Positions 39,493 to 49,819 of a DNA stretch of 64,000 nucleotides are shown here, piece after piece. Positions within the stretch are counted from its first letter, which is position 1. Each line of letters opens with the position of its first letter. A program made the position numbers and the translations under genes. The notes beneath the pieces are model-generated. The model was given only the letters and a program-made list of their open reading frames with translations, was not told the origin of the DNA and did no database searches. Source of the DNA: Spiroplasma endosymbiont of Lonchoptera lutea (GTDB lineage Bacteria > Bacillota_I > Bacilli_A > Mycoplasmatales > Nriv7); assembly GCF_964019715.1 (NCBI RefSeq), contig NZ_OZ026463.1, positions 434,001 through 498,000 on the forward strand, read 5' to 3'.

Positions 39493-40779
39493 ATGAAAAA
39501 ATTATTAGGAATCTTAGGAACAATTACCATTGCAGGAAGCGGAATGTCGGGTATTGTTGGCAATCCACCCGCTCCAACGGAAATTAAAATCAATTCTTTA
39601 CAAACAAATAATTTAGAAACTTTAAAAAGAAATAAAAGAGAAATAAATGATAATAATGAAATTGATCTATCACCAAAAACAGAAAATAGTAGATGAAAAT
39701 GAGAAGATATAGGAACCTCTAGAATTTTAATTACTCCTAATTTTTGAGAAGAGCTTAATCAATCATTATCACAAAATCAAATAAAAAGTAAATTAAAAAA
39801 CAAAATTCAATTTATAAATTCAAAAACTTTATATGGTTATGATTTGTTGTTTTACCATAAATTATCTATGATGATAAAAAATAATTTGAATAAAATTAAT
39901 GAAAAATGAGAACAAAGTGATAAAAAACATAGAATTGCTATTTACTATACTGATTACTCTTATATTTTACAACCATATGATGAAGATTATGCATCAAGCA
40001 TATTTAAATATAATAGTGTAAATATTTTAAATAATGAAAATATTTTATTTAATAAATATTTAGATAAACTATCAAATGATTTTAATAATGAAATTAATAA
40101 CAATGAAATTAATATTGGCATTATAGAAAATGAAAACGATGATTCTATTTTAAATGCTATTAAGAAAAAATATATCTATTTAGATATTGATCAATTTGAA
40201 ATTAAAGAAATAATAAATTATTCACAATTTATTAAAGGTTATTTTGCAAAAATTAAAGTAAAAAACAATAGTGAAAAATATTCTAAGGGAATTTTAAAAC
40301 CTAAGTTTATTTTTAATACTAAAGCAAAGGTTAAAGAGTTGTCAGATAAAATAGAAAATAATTCATTAGTAAAACAATGAGTAGAACATATGAAAGATTA
40401 TAATAAAAATTTACAAACAAATAATTTAGAAAAATTAACAAATAATGTAAAATGAAGTAATAAAAATTTAGAAAAAGAAATAATCAAAGGATATATAAGA
40501 GATTTTTATCAAATTATAACATTAATAGAACACGAGTGAAAATTAGAAGAATTAAATAATGAGATTGAAGAAATAAAAAATAATATTAATGTTTTAAAAA
40601 ATACTATTAATGACTTAGAAAAAAGAATTATTAATTTAGAAAATCCTTCTTCTTCTTGAAATTGTGCTAATTTAACAGCTATTGGCGGAGTTGGTGTTTC
40701 TGTTGTTCCTGTAATTGGAACAATTGGTTCTGTTGTTTTAGGTCTTATTTCTGCATCTTGTGCTATAGCAAATGCATAA
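39493..40779 (+). CDS. Secreted effector-like protein 1 (RNKR motif, coiled coil, hydrophobic tail)
   Basis: 428 aa. Signal peptide (MKKLLGILGTITIAGSGMSG), linker, RNKR at 46-49, a long polar body (RILITPNFWEELNQSLSQNQ and so on) I do not recognise, and a coiled coil near 345-390 (EEIKNNINVLKNTINDLEKR). The C-terminus is glycine-rich and hydrophobic (ANLTAIGGVGVSVVPVIGTI, ending AIANA). The layout suggests a processed, membrane-inserting secreted protein. A paralogue with the same plan is at 52453-53746. Cys residues flank the tail. Intact here. Confidence 0.7.
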
Positions 40780-40818
40780 ATATTTAATTTTTTGTTGTTC
40801 TGTAATTCAAAAACAGAT

Positions 40819-41754
40819 TGCCAAATTGTAAAGTTAAGTGCAACTAAATTATTTTTCTAACCAAATATTCGATTGGCGAAAGATAATTTAGTATTTTTCT
40901 TGGTCTTTGGTTTAAAGACAATATAAATTTATGAACTGCATTTTTAGTAGTATTTGAAAAATTAAATTTTTTAGGAAATTTTTCTCTAATTAAACCATTA
41001 GTATTTTCATTAGTACCTCTTTGTCAAGGTGAATATGCATTAGCAAAATAAATTTTCACATTTAAATTTTTTTCAAGTTGTTGTCAATTAGCAAATTCTT
41101 TGCCCCTATCAAATGTTATAGTCTTAACAAGATTATTTGGAAGAATTGATAAATAATGGCTAATATTTTCGTTAATAACTTTAGTAGTTCTATTTTCAAC
41201 TAACATTGCTAAAGTAAATCTTGATGTTCTTTCAATTAAAGTTATTAAACATGATTTACTTTTACCTCGGGGTGATACAACAGTATCGCCTTCTCAATGG
41301 CCAAGAGTTACGCGATTATTAACATTAGCATTTCGTTCTTTAATGGATTTACCATTAAATTTACCTCGATTTTCTTGAGATTTTCGTTTTTTACCTTTTC
41401 TTCTTAAATTTTTACTAGTAACCTTTTCAAGTAATCCAGAATAAATTCAATTGTAAATTGTTTTAAAACTAATAATTCATTCTTGATGAAAATTTTTAAT
41501 TCTGCCATAAATTTGTTCAGGCGATCAACCTAATAATAATTTTTGTTGTACATATTTTACTAATTCTCTATTTTTAAATTTATGAAAATAAACATGTAAT
41601 TGTTTTTTATTTTCTGCTTTATTTTGTGCAATTAATGAAAAATAATGATTATTATCTTTATTTCTATTAATTTCTCGATTAATAGTTCTAATACTTCGAT
41701 TAAGATTTTTAGCTATTTCACTAATTTTTACTTTAAATTTCAATTGATTCTCAT
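40819..41754 (-). mobile_element. IS30-2 copy A, 5' end missing
   Basis: Right terminus TTGCCAAATTGTAAAGTTAA at 40819 inward. It matches the complete IS30-2 at 60114-61202 up to about 41754, where the first 16 transposase codons and the left end are replaced by other sequence. Confidence 0.82.
40844..41743 (-). pseudogene. IS30-family transposase (IS30-2), 5'-truncated
   Basis: About 299 codons from an internal ATG (MKFKVKISEIAKNLNRSIRT) to the stop; catalytic segments GHWEGDTVVS, TFDRGKEF and GTNENTNGLIREKFPK are intact. Lacks the native start. Position and direction relative to the phage genes match the IS30-2 piece of the outer element. Confidence 0.78.
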
Positions 41755-42022
41755 AGTAATGATTATTGTTTATGTATAGAATTATTTCAAACCGTTACTA
41801 ACACATCAGTTTTTGGCCAAGCAGGTGCTATATGAAATAATATTGGAAACGGAATTATATTATTTAATGACAAAAAAACAAATAAATTAATAGAGTAGGG
41901 AGCAAACCCGCAGTGAATTTTTACGGGACTGTACAATTAACTGTGTCTCTAATAACCATGCGATACAAGAAAATCTAGCAACTGTAGAATTTAATCTCTT
42001 GTGAAAAATAAGAAAAATATTC
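41755..42022 (+). other. Unassigned remnant between IS30-2 and the lipoprotein gene
   Basis: Holds an open frame without start on plus (VTNTSVFGQAGAIWNNIGNG, ending at a TAG near 41899), probably the tail of a lost gene. About 120 bp with CCCGCAGTGAATTTTTACGG-type inverted pairs but no recognisable RNA follow. Confidence 0.35.
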
Positions 42023-42052
42023 AAACCAGTAATTAATTAAAATTACTGGTTT
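42023..42052. terminator. Perfect palindrome after lipoprotein B
   Basis: AAACCAGTAATT and AATTACTGGTTT around a six-base centre. A related palindrome (ATCAGTAATT...AATTACTGAT) follows lipoprotein A at 51668-51693. Likely terminator of the adhesin-lipoprotein transcript, or a single-strand hairpin signal. Confidence 0.55.
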
Positions 42053-42166
42053 TATTTTGTTAAAATAAAAAAAATGAAAAGTTGCTTACTTAGTTGTTTA
42101 AGAGCAGTATCGTCATATAAAGCTACATTTTGGGGTAGTGATTTTAACAGTTTTTTAATTTAGTTA

Positions 42167-42685
42167 TTAAGGATTTTCAATTTCAATTTCAAAATCATTT
42201 GTTTTATTTAATCTATAATTGTTAGTATCATCATGTTCAAAAGTTAGTAATTCTGTTCCTTGTGCTTTAATTCTTATTGTTTTATTGGGTATATTAATCA
42301 TTCAGGTATAAAAATTTAAACCCGAAGTATCTATTTTTGTTCCATAAATATTTGTTATTTTTTGAAAGTCTTTTTGTTTAATTATGTTATTTACAAGCTC
42401 TGCGTTAAACTCTAAACTAAAAATTTTTACATTTTTTAAATTTGGTAATTGTTTATCTATATTTGCATTTATATTTTCTTCTGTTCTTATCTCAACTTTT
42501 AAAAGGTCATGGTCTTGCCTTTCTGTTAAAAATCTTATTTTTTCCAAGTTTCTAATTTCAAAATCATAAACTTTGTTTTCGTTATCTTTATTTTTTTGTT
42601 CTACTGGTTCATTTGCTTTTTTAGAACAGCTAACTATTGGTACTATTGTTAATGTCAAAATAGTTATTATATTTAAAATTTTCAT
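42167..42685 (-). CDS. Phage-element lipoprotein B carrying adhesin domain B
   Basis: 172 aa. Lipoprotein signal peptide with lipobox IVPIVSC (Cys20), a short charged linker, then a domain (YDFEIRNLEKIRFLTERQDH to NKTNDFEIEIE) almost identical at DNA level to residues about 44-174 of the adversely oriented-in-series adhesin B gene directly upstream (44637-42745). It stops exactly where the adhesin's conserved part starts. AAAGGA precedes the ATG, 30 bases after a (TA)n tract. It should be displayed on the cell surface; blocking the phage receptor is the natural hypothesis. Confidence 0.82.
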
Positions 42686-42717
42686 TATTTTAATTCCTTT
42701 ATTATCTTATTTTTTCA

Positions 42718-42746
42718 ATATATATATATATATATATATATATATT
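42718..42746. repeat. (TA)n microsatellite between adhesin B and lipoprotein B
   Basis: About 14 TA units starting in the adhesin stop codon and ending about 30 bases before the lipoprotein start. Lengths differ between copies, so slippage is likely. Confidence 0.9.
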
Positions 42747-44637
42747 ACAGGAAAATCCTTAAAATCATTAGAAAAACGGCAAAACCGATTAAAAATTGGA
42801 AGGTGTAGTAAAAAGCTGGTACTGTTTTAAAAACTGGAAAAATGGCGGTTGAAAAGTTAACTGTTGCTTTTGCAATAATTGCTAACGGGCGTAAAATTGT
42901 AATGATTTGTGACGCTGTTAGCATTCAGTTTAGCATTTTAATGCTAGCATTTTGAATGGCACAACCAATATCATTAAAGGTTGGTATTCAGCGTCCGGAA
43001 TATTTGCAATTTGGTGGCGGAATTAGGTCATCCCATTCTGAGTTGGTTGAACCATCGGGGATAAATGCTGTGGAATTAAGAACATTAAAGTCATAAATTT
43101 TAAAATTGTAGTTAGAGATATTACCTTTGTGATAAAGGGGGAAAGTTAAGGTAAAAATATTAATACCATAACGAATATCAATATCGGTATTGAGATAATT
43201 AATACTGTTAACAGTATTGTTGATTGGTAAGTTGATAAGTTTATTATCGTAAGATTTAAGAACATTAAAATCAATTTGATAAATGCTGTTGGTGTTGTTA
43301 ATAGCATTGTAATTCTCTTGATGCGTTTTTTTATCAAAAGTAAAAAAATAACTTCTTAGTAATAATTCCGAATTACCAGTAACATTAATTAAATATTTTT
43401 TGGGATAAAAAGTAATTAACGAGCGATAAAAGAAACCAATTTGAATAAAGTAATCTTTGTTATAATTGTCTACTCCTTTAAAATCAATTTCAGTGTAAGT
43501 TTTTTCATCCATATCGAAAGTGGCATAAAATAAACTAGCAAAGAAGTTACCAAGGATTTCATAGATTTCGTCAAAAACATTTTTGTAATCGCTGTTGTTA
43601 ATACTAGGAATGTTATTTTTAAAATATAGGTAAATATCATTTCGTAAATCTGGGTCATAGCGTAGAAAACTAAATCTAACATTAAGGTAATTTAAAGTAC
43701 CAAAAAGATACTTAATTAGGTAATAATCGTTAGCGTTTGCAGTATCATATTTTCAGATTTCCTTTTCACCGTGTAGCAATTGTAAATACTTATTTCCGGC
43801 AATTATAGTTTTGTTAAATGCCTGAATTTTCAAAACATTCTCATTTACTACATTTTTATTACTAGAAGTCTTGTGATAAAAATAGCTCTCGTCTTTAAAA
43901 CCATGATTTTTAATGGTGAATTCTTTATAGTAACCTTTTTCTAAAGTGTCAATGAAATTAAATACCGGTGTTCAATAGAGATAAGAGTAATTAAATTTAT
44001 CAAAATCACCACGGTGAATCATTAAGTAATCAAGGTTCTCAATGACATCGTTATAGTTATAGTTACCGTCAAATTTGGTGTTTGTTGTTGGTAATTCAAT
44101 ATCAGTACTATCTTTTTCAATTTCAATTTCAAAATCATTTGTTTTATTTAATCTATAATTGTTAGTATCATCATGTTCAAAAGTTAGTAATTCTGTTCCT
44201 TGTGCTTTAATTCTTATTGTTTTATTGGGTATATTAATCATTCAGGTATAAAAATTTAAACCCGAAGTATCTATTTTTGTTCCATAAGTATTTGTTATTT
44301 TTTGAAAGTCTTTTTGTTTAATTCTGTTATTTACAAGCTCTGCGTTAAACTCTAAACTAAAAATTTTTACATTTTTTAAATTTGGTAATTGTTTATCTAT
44401 ATTTGCATTTATATTTTCTTCTGTTCTTATCTCAACTTTTAAAAGGTCATGGTCTTGCCTTTCTGTTAAAAATCTTATTTTTTCCAAGTTTCTAATTTCA
44501 AAATTATAAATTTTATCACTTTGTCTTTTATTTCTAATTAGTGATTGTGTTGTCATTTCATCATTATTAATGTTTGGGGGAATATTAAAAATGTTATTGA
44601 AACTAATAATTAACACGGTAAATATTTTCATAAACAT
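42745..44637 (-). CDS. Plectrovirus adsorption protein (adhesin) allele B, complete
   Basis: 630 aa, the only unbroken copy. Signal peptide (MFMKIFTVLIISFNNIFNIP), RNKR at 35-38, variable domain B (about 41-174), and a conserved linker (STDIELPTTNTKFDGNYNYN). A long extracellular part includes FYRSLITFYPKKYLINVTGN and SYFFTFDKKTHQENY. Two C-terminal spans follow (ITILRPLAIIAKATVNFSTA and the last 25 residues ending FLMILRIFL). By analogy with pIII it would be the minor coat protein that binds the host. AAGGAG precedes ATG 44637. Many UGA Trp. Confidence 0.8.
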
Positions 44638-44652
44638 TTTTATCACTCCTTT

Positions 44653-44925
44653 TTAAAATATTTTATTTTTCATTATTCTTTTAGTTTTAATCTTTTTTAA
44701 TATAAAACGAATTAAACAGTTTACTATTTCTGTTATGGTTACTCACACTAATGAATAACCTATAATCATTAATTTACCAATTGCTCCAAAATTTTTAATA
44801 AATTGTTGCAAATTTTCAATATCTGTATGTAACAATAAAACTATACTTAAAGATATGAATATAATGTAATTAATTATTATTCATCAATATTTTTTTAAAG
44901 AATTAATGAGTTTGTTTGATTTCAT
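44653..44925 (-). CDS. Plectrovirus 90-aa two-span protein
   Basis: Counterpart of 36680-36934 with a six-residue insert near the end (KTKRIMKNKIF). Two spans, basic tail. Overlaps the previous gene by 23 bases. Confidence 0.68.
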
Positions 44926-45295
44926 TTTTCAAGGCTCTTTTTGCTTTAATTTTATGAATAATAAAGCGAATTAATTTTTCAAATTTAATTGCAAAATATA
45001 TTGCTCCACCCCATCAAAAAACAAATATTCCCGCGAGCATAATACCACTATTAAATTTGCCAAAGAAATCAACCATTTCTTTATTCATAAAATTATTAAA
45101 TTCATTACTTGTTCCAGTTATTCATTTAGTATCGCTTGCTGTTAATGCACAAATTAATAGGCTTATAAAAATGAAAATGATACTTAATAATATTTTTAAC
45201 CACTGTTTTTTAAAAGAATTTTTAATTCTTAATTTTAATGGCATTTTTTCTTTTGAATTATCTTTTTTAAATAATCTTACTAAAAGTTTTTTCAT
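44903..45295 (-). CDS. Plectrovirus 130-aa two-span protein
   Basis: Counterpart of 36310-36702: basic start (KLRIKNSFKKQWLKILLS), loop with TKWITGTSNEFNNFMNKEMV, second span with WWGG. UGA and TGG both encode the tryptophans. Starts after GGAGAGTT. Confidence 0.7.
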
Positions 45296-45317
45296 TTTAA
45301 CTCTCCTTTCATATTTT

Positions 45318-45566
45318 TTATCGTCCTTTAATCACAATAAATAAAGCAACAAGTACACAAGTAACGCCAAGAATGGTAAAGATTGGATGTTGCGAAAATG
45401 TTCGTGCCATTGGTTTAAACAGTTCTAAAATTGTTAAATTGCTAGTAATAAACTTTTGGAAATTGGCAAGGCCTTCGCTAATATAGTTTGTTAAAGTTTC
45501 AAAATGGCTACCAGCTAAAAGTCCAAGAACAGTTATTAAGATAAAAATAATAATTAGTTTAAACAT
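45318..45566 (-). CDS. Plectrovirus 82-aa two-span protein
   Basis: Differs from 36039-36287 only at a few residues (TILELFKPM instead of TLDLFKPM). Two spans. Confidence 0.72.
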   Translation of the reverse strand: MFKLIIIFILITVLGLLAGSHFETLTNYISEGLANFQKFITSNLTILELFKPMARTFSQHPIFTILGVTCVLVALFIVIKGR

Positions 45567-45568
45567 TT

Positions 45569-45853
45569 TTAGTTACCTTGTTTTGTTTTTATTGGTTTTA
45601 TTTGTTTTTTAGCTTTTCCTCATGCACTTAAACGACCTTTATTTTTAACCGCATATTGGCGTTGTCTTTCTAAATTAACTTGTTGACTACCAAATCCAAG
45701 AATAATTGCCATAAGAAATTCTACAGCCAGCGTTAAGAATAGAGGAAATATTAGTTGAATATTTGTCCCCGGTACTTCTAAACTTCAAATTAAGTCAAAG
45801 ACCTTATAAAGCATTTGAGCAAGAAAGTCCGCCATTTTTGCAAGATTTGCCAT
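45569..45853 (-). CDS. Plectrovirus 94-aa membrane protein
   Basis: Counterpart of 35752-36036, starting MANLAKMADFLAQMLYKVF; one hydrophobic segment and a basic tail. Four bases after the assembly ATPase stop. Confidence 0.7.
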
Positions 45854-45856
45854 TTT

Positions 45857-46843
45857 TTATTGTTCCTTTTCTTTCATTTTTCTTAAAAATTTGCTAAATT
45901 TATCCATTTTTAAGTATTCTAAGTCTTCTAAATCAATTGCTGTGTCAGTATAGTATTTGTCTTCATAGTCAGGATTTACTTTTGAATTTAAGTAATCTCT
46001 TAAAAACGCTAGGTAAAAAGAATTGTAAGTGTTTAATATTGGTAGAGGAATTTTTAGTTTAAAAAAATAAATATCAAGTTCAGGAATATCGCGATATTTA
46101 ATACGACGACCCTTTTTACTATTTTTAGCATCAATTAAGGTGTTTCGTCAGCGTTCATATTCTTCAATGCTCGTAAAGGTACCATAGATGACTTTTAAGT
46201 AGGGGCGAAAAATATTAACGGGTTTTTTACGAATTCCCACAATCACATTATTGGCAATATCACGAACTTTAACTCAAATATGTTTATCTCTTTGACCGCT
46301 AGCTAACACAATATGACCAAAATGGCGTGCCAAAGCGAAATATTCTTGGATACCGGTTTCCTCGTTTTTGGTATTATTTTTTTCTCAATCAGTACCTTCA
46401 AGAAATAAATTGGTTTCATCTCATAAAAGTAAGGTTTTGTCTGGTAATACCGGATAATCAAAATCTAATAATCCCATATGACCTAAACTTAATTTTTGAG
46501 TTTCTAGTAATGGAAATGTTGATGCGATATGATATTTTTTCTTTTTTAGTAATTTTGATGCGTATACTAGAAAAGCGGTTTTTCCAGTTCCTAATGAACC
46601 AATAACAATATTTAATGGTGAGTTTTTTAAGAAGTTAATAACTTTGTTAATTTGTGTTAAATTACCGATTTTAAAAAGAAAAATTAAAATACAACCTGCT
46701 AAAAATAAATAGCTTACAATGTTTTTAAAATAACCGTTGTAAATATATCAAATTGCTCCTCAATGTCATAAAATTAAAAATGAGGTGCGATTTAATTCAA
46801 TAAAATGGTTATTTTTTTCTATTATTCATTTGCAAAATTTCAT
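45857..46843 (-). CDS. Zot/pI-like filamentous phage assembly ATPase
   Basis: 328 aa, intact, one residue longer than the copy at 34762 (ends KEKEQ). Walker A GSLGTGKT and Walker B LLLWDET present; N-terminal spans conserved. GAGGTG precedes ATG 46843. Confidence 0.87.
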
Positions 46844-46867
46844 CTTGCACCTCACTTTATTTTTTTG

Positions 46868-47113
46868 TTAGCGTACAGCTCCAAGTAATTTTTCAAACAT
46901 TTTAAAGCAAATAAAGAATATTGCCAAAATAAATGGAAAAATGAAGATTCAGTAGTCAGCAAAGAAGTTACCGACTTGTGGCATATTAACAGCAATAATT
47001 TCTCACATTTTAGTAAACGCTGTTATAATCGCATTTCATAATTTAGTCATCGCATCACTAGCTGTTATTTTTTCTACTGTTGTTGGTGCATCGGCTAAGA
47101 AAGTTTCAAACAT
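46868..47113 (-). CDS. Plectrovirus major coat protein (probable)
   Basis: 81 aa; begins MFETFLADAPTTVEKITASD instead of MIGTFLADAP, otherwise as at 34492. AAAGGGGGTG precedes. The region upstream lacks the small basic gene. Confidence 0.75.
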
Positions 47114-47154
47114 ATAATCACCCCCTTTCTTCTTAAGGCCTTCTTCATTTGTCT

Positions 47155-47385
47155 TTATCTAAATACTGATATGGTTTTTCAAAGTAACATTAGAATAAAT
47201 CACGCCATAATCGCTGTTAATAATCAAAAAGCAATGTTTGCTATTAAAAGCCAAAGTGGCGCTTCGGTTAAATCAATTTCTTTACCACCACTAATATGAG
47301 CCGGAATGGTTGTAATTTGAATAAATAAATCTCAGAAAGTTTGTTTAATTTGCTCTCAATTAAATTCTTTTAAGTTTATTGTCAT
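47155..47385 (-). CDS. Plectrovirus 76-aa membrane protein
   Basis: Counterpart of 34096-34326, with ISGGKEIDLTEAPLWLLIAN in the middle. One tryptophan is TGG rather than UGA. Function unknown. Confidence 0.75.
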
Positions 47386-47388
47386 TTT

Positions 47389-47550
47389 CTATTTCCCAAA
47401 AATCATTTTTATTGGTAAATACATAATTGAAATTAATGCGAAAAGAAAAGTAATGATAATAATTAATCCGGCAATAAACGCAACTTGTGCAGGCATTTTT
47501 TCTATCGGAACAAACAGTTTTAAGAACTCCATAATAATTTCTCAAAACAT
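47389..47550 (-). CDS. Plectrovirus 53-aa membrane protein
   Basis: Counterpart of 33931-34092, ending MIFGK. Start coupled to the upstream stop by TAATG. Confidence 0.75.
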
Positions 47551-47771
47551 TATTTTTTATCCTTGTTATTTTCTTTTAAATTAGGAGTTTTAACTCATTC
47601 TTCAAAGCGGGCAATAAATACTTTTTCGTCTTTTGTGAAATTACCAGTATTATTTTTAATGGCATTTTTGTATTTAATTCGCATTTTTATTTTGGCATAA
47701 ATTTTATAAGCAAAATATGCCGATAGCATTATGCTGATAATAATAAATATTAGTCCAATTGCAATATTCAT
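47550..47771 (-). CDS. Plectrovirus 73-aa single-span protein
   Basis: Counterpart of 33710-33931; N-terminal span has more changes here (GLIFIIISIMLSAYFAYKIY), tail conserved. Confidence 0.75.
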
Positions 47772-47773
47772 TT

Positions 47774-48100
47774 TTAATCTCCTTTAAAATAGTTATAATT
47801 CATATCTTTTTTATTGTTTTCTTTTTCGGCAATGAAGAAACTTAATAATTCTTGGCCTTTAATTAACTTGGTTTCTTGTTCTTGTTGATTAATTGAAATT
47901 ACTTGATATTTACTATCTTTTATTATCCCAATGCAAATGGAATTTTCGTATTTTCCTTTATAAACAAATCGCTTTGGAAACCAAATGCCGATTTGTTCAT
48001 TAAATCACGGAATTTTTGGTGCTTTAATAAACATTGCGTTTTGTGTTTCTTTTAAGAGATATTTTTTAGTATTTAAGAAAATGTTTTCAATGTTTTTCAT
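47774..48100 (-). CDS. Plectrovirus 108-aa soluble protein
   Basis: Counterpart of 33381-33707; one UGA Trp (TKWIKG) is Leu here (TKLIKG), and the end reads YFKGD. GAAAGG precedes ATG 48100. Confidence 0.75.
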
Positions 48101-48610
48101 AGTAAATTACCTTTCTTATGAATAAACTAAGTTATATTAACTAAGTTGTTAATTAACTTAGTTTTTTAAACACTTATATATCGCAGATTTAAGTGTTTAA
48201 AAAGCTTTGTTATTAAATTTTATTTTTTAATTAGATAAAGATTTTAATAATTTTAAACTTAGTATGTCCCTTATATAGAAATTTCTACACTTTAACATCC
48301 GCATCCTGCCCTTGGAACTAATTTAATAGCGTGTATATTTTCAGGAAATCCACCCATTCATTTTTTTATTGCAAAACGAAACAAATTGCTATAGCTAATA
48401 GGGGGTTATCTATCAACTGGTAAACTTCTTTCGGTTATGGCGACCACCCACAATTTATCGTGCTTTAATACATACCAACATTATTAATTCACTTGTATTT
48501 AATTTTCAAAGAACAAATTTTTAACACCTTATAAAATAAAAAGACAATCATTGCTGACTGTCTTAATACTTATTCAAATCTTTATCTACCTAACAAAACT
48601 TTATGCGTCC
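48101..48610 (-). other. Plectrovirus noncoding region (inner element)
   Basis: Same elements as 32850-33380: palindromic hairpins near 48125-48200, the GTGGGTGGTCGCCATAACC block near 48436-48455, a shorter gene remnant (LKIKYKWINNVGMY), the AAGACAGTCA/TGATTGTCTT hairpin, and the terminus GGACGCATAAAG at 48610. The remnant differs by a replacement of about 40 bp from the outer copy. Confidence 0.6.
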
Positions 48611-48619
48611 AAATCAGAA
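48611..48619 (+). repeat. 9-bp target duplication, right side of inner element
   Basis: AAATCAGAA, identical to 37682-37690. Confidence 0.9.
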
Positions 48620-49762
48620 AGTTATTTCTATCACAAAAATTCTACTAGTGAAGAAAAAATAAATAAAAATATCTTAAAAATTAAAGCCTTTAATAAAACC
48701 CTAATAGCAGGTAATAACTACTTACAATTATTACACGGTGAAAAGGAAATCTGAAAATACGGTACTGCGAATTCTAACGATTATTATCTAATTAAGTACC
48801 TTTTTGGAACTTTAAATTATCTTAATGTTAAATTTAGTTTTCTGCGTTATGACCCTGAATTAAAAAACGACATTTACCTTTATTTTAAAAACAACATTTC
48901 TAGTATTAATAATAACGATTACAAAAATGCTTTTGACGAAATCTATGAAATTCTTGGCAACTTCTTTGCCAGTTTATTTTATGCGACTTTTGATATGGAC
49001 GAAAAAACTCATACCGAAATTGATTTTAAGGGTATAAAAAACTATAAGAAGGATTACTTTATTCAAATTGGTTTCTTTTATCGCTCATTAATTACCTTTT
49101 ATCCCAAAAAATACTTAATCAATGTTGTTGGTAACTCGGAATTATTACTAAGAAGTTATTTTTTTACTTTTGATAAAAAAACGCACCAAGAAGATTATAA
49201 TACTATTAAAAATAAAAATAGCATTTATCAAATTGATTTTAATGTCCTTAAATCTTATGATAATAAACTCATCGCCTTGCCAGCCAACAAGACTGTTAAC
49301 AGTATTAACTATCTTAACACCGATATTGATATTCGTTACGGTATTAATATTTTTACCTTAACCTTTCCTCTTTATCACAAAAGTAATACCTCTAACTATA
49401 ATTTTAAAATTTATGATTTTAATGTCCTTAATTCCACAGCATTTATTCCTGATGGTTCCACCAATTCAGAATGAGATGACCTAATTCCGCCAGCAAATTG
49501 CAAATATTCCGGACGATGAATACCAACCTTTAATGATATTGGTTGTGCCATTCAGAATGCTGGTATTAAAATGATTAACTGAATATTGACAGCGTCACAA
49601 ATCATTACCATTTTACGCCCGTTAGCGATTATTGCAAAAGCAACAGTTAACTTTTCGACCGCCATTTTTCCAGTTTTTAAAACAGTACCAGCCTTTTATT
49701 TATACCTTTCAATTTTTAATCGGTTTTGCCATTTTTCTAATGATATTAAGGGTTTTCCTGTA

Positions 49763-49796
<34 letters not shown>

Positions 49797-49819
49797 GGCA
49801 ACCCTTTTTAGGACACTTT

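Larger units (their letters stand above)
37691..48610 (-). mobile_element. Inner plectrovirus-transposon element (allele B), nested and inverted
   Basis: 10,920 bp from GGTCGCGTTTAGTTTTCTTA at 37691 to GGACGCATAAAGTTTTGTTA (minus) at 48610, with AAATCAGAA duplicated on both sides. Reading from the phage side on minus: noncoding region, 108-, 73-, 53- and 76-aa proteins, coat, assembly ATPase, 94-, 82-, 130- and 90-aa proteins, adhesin B, TA repeat, lipoprotein B, broken IS30-2. At the far end a secreted effector-like gene (plus) and an intact ISLre2-type transposase. The flanking halves rejoin into one adhesin gene, which proves a clean insertion. Confidence 0.9.

Noticed and set aside
41880..42000. 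GC-richer block GGGAGCAAACCCGC... as a structured RNA (tmRNA, SRP RNA or riboswitch)
   Set aside because: No defining motif of tmRNA, SRP RNA or a known riboswitch could be matched; left as unassigned remnant.
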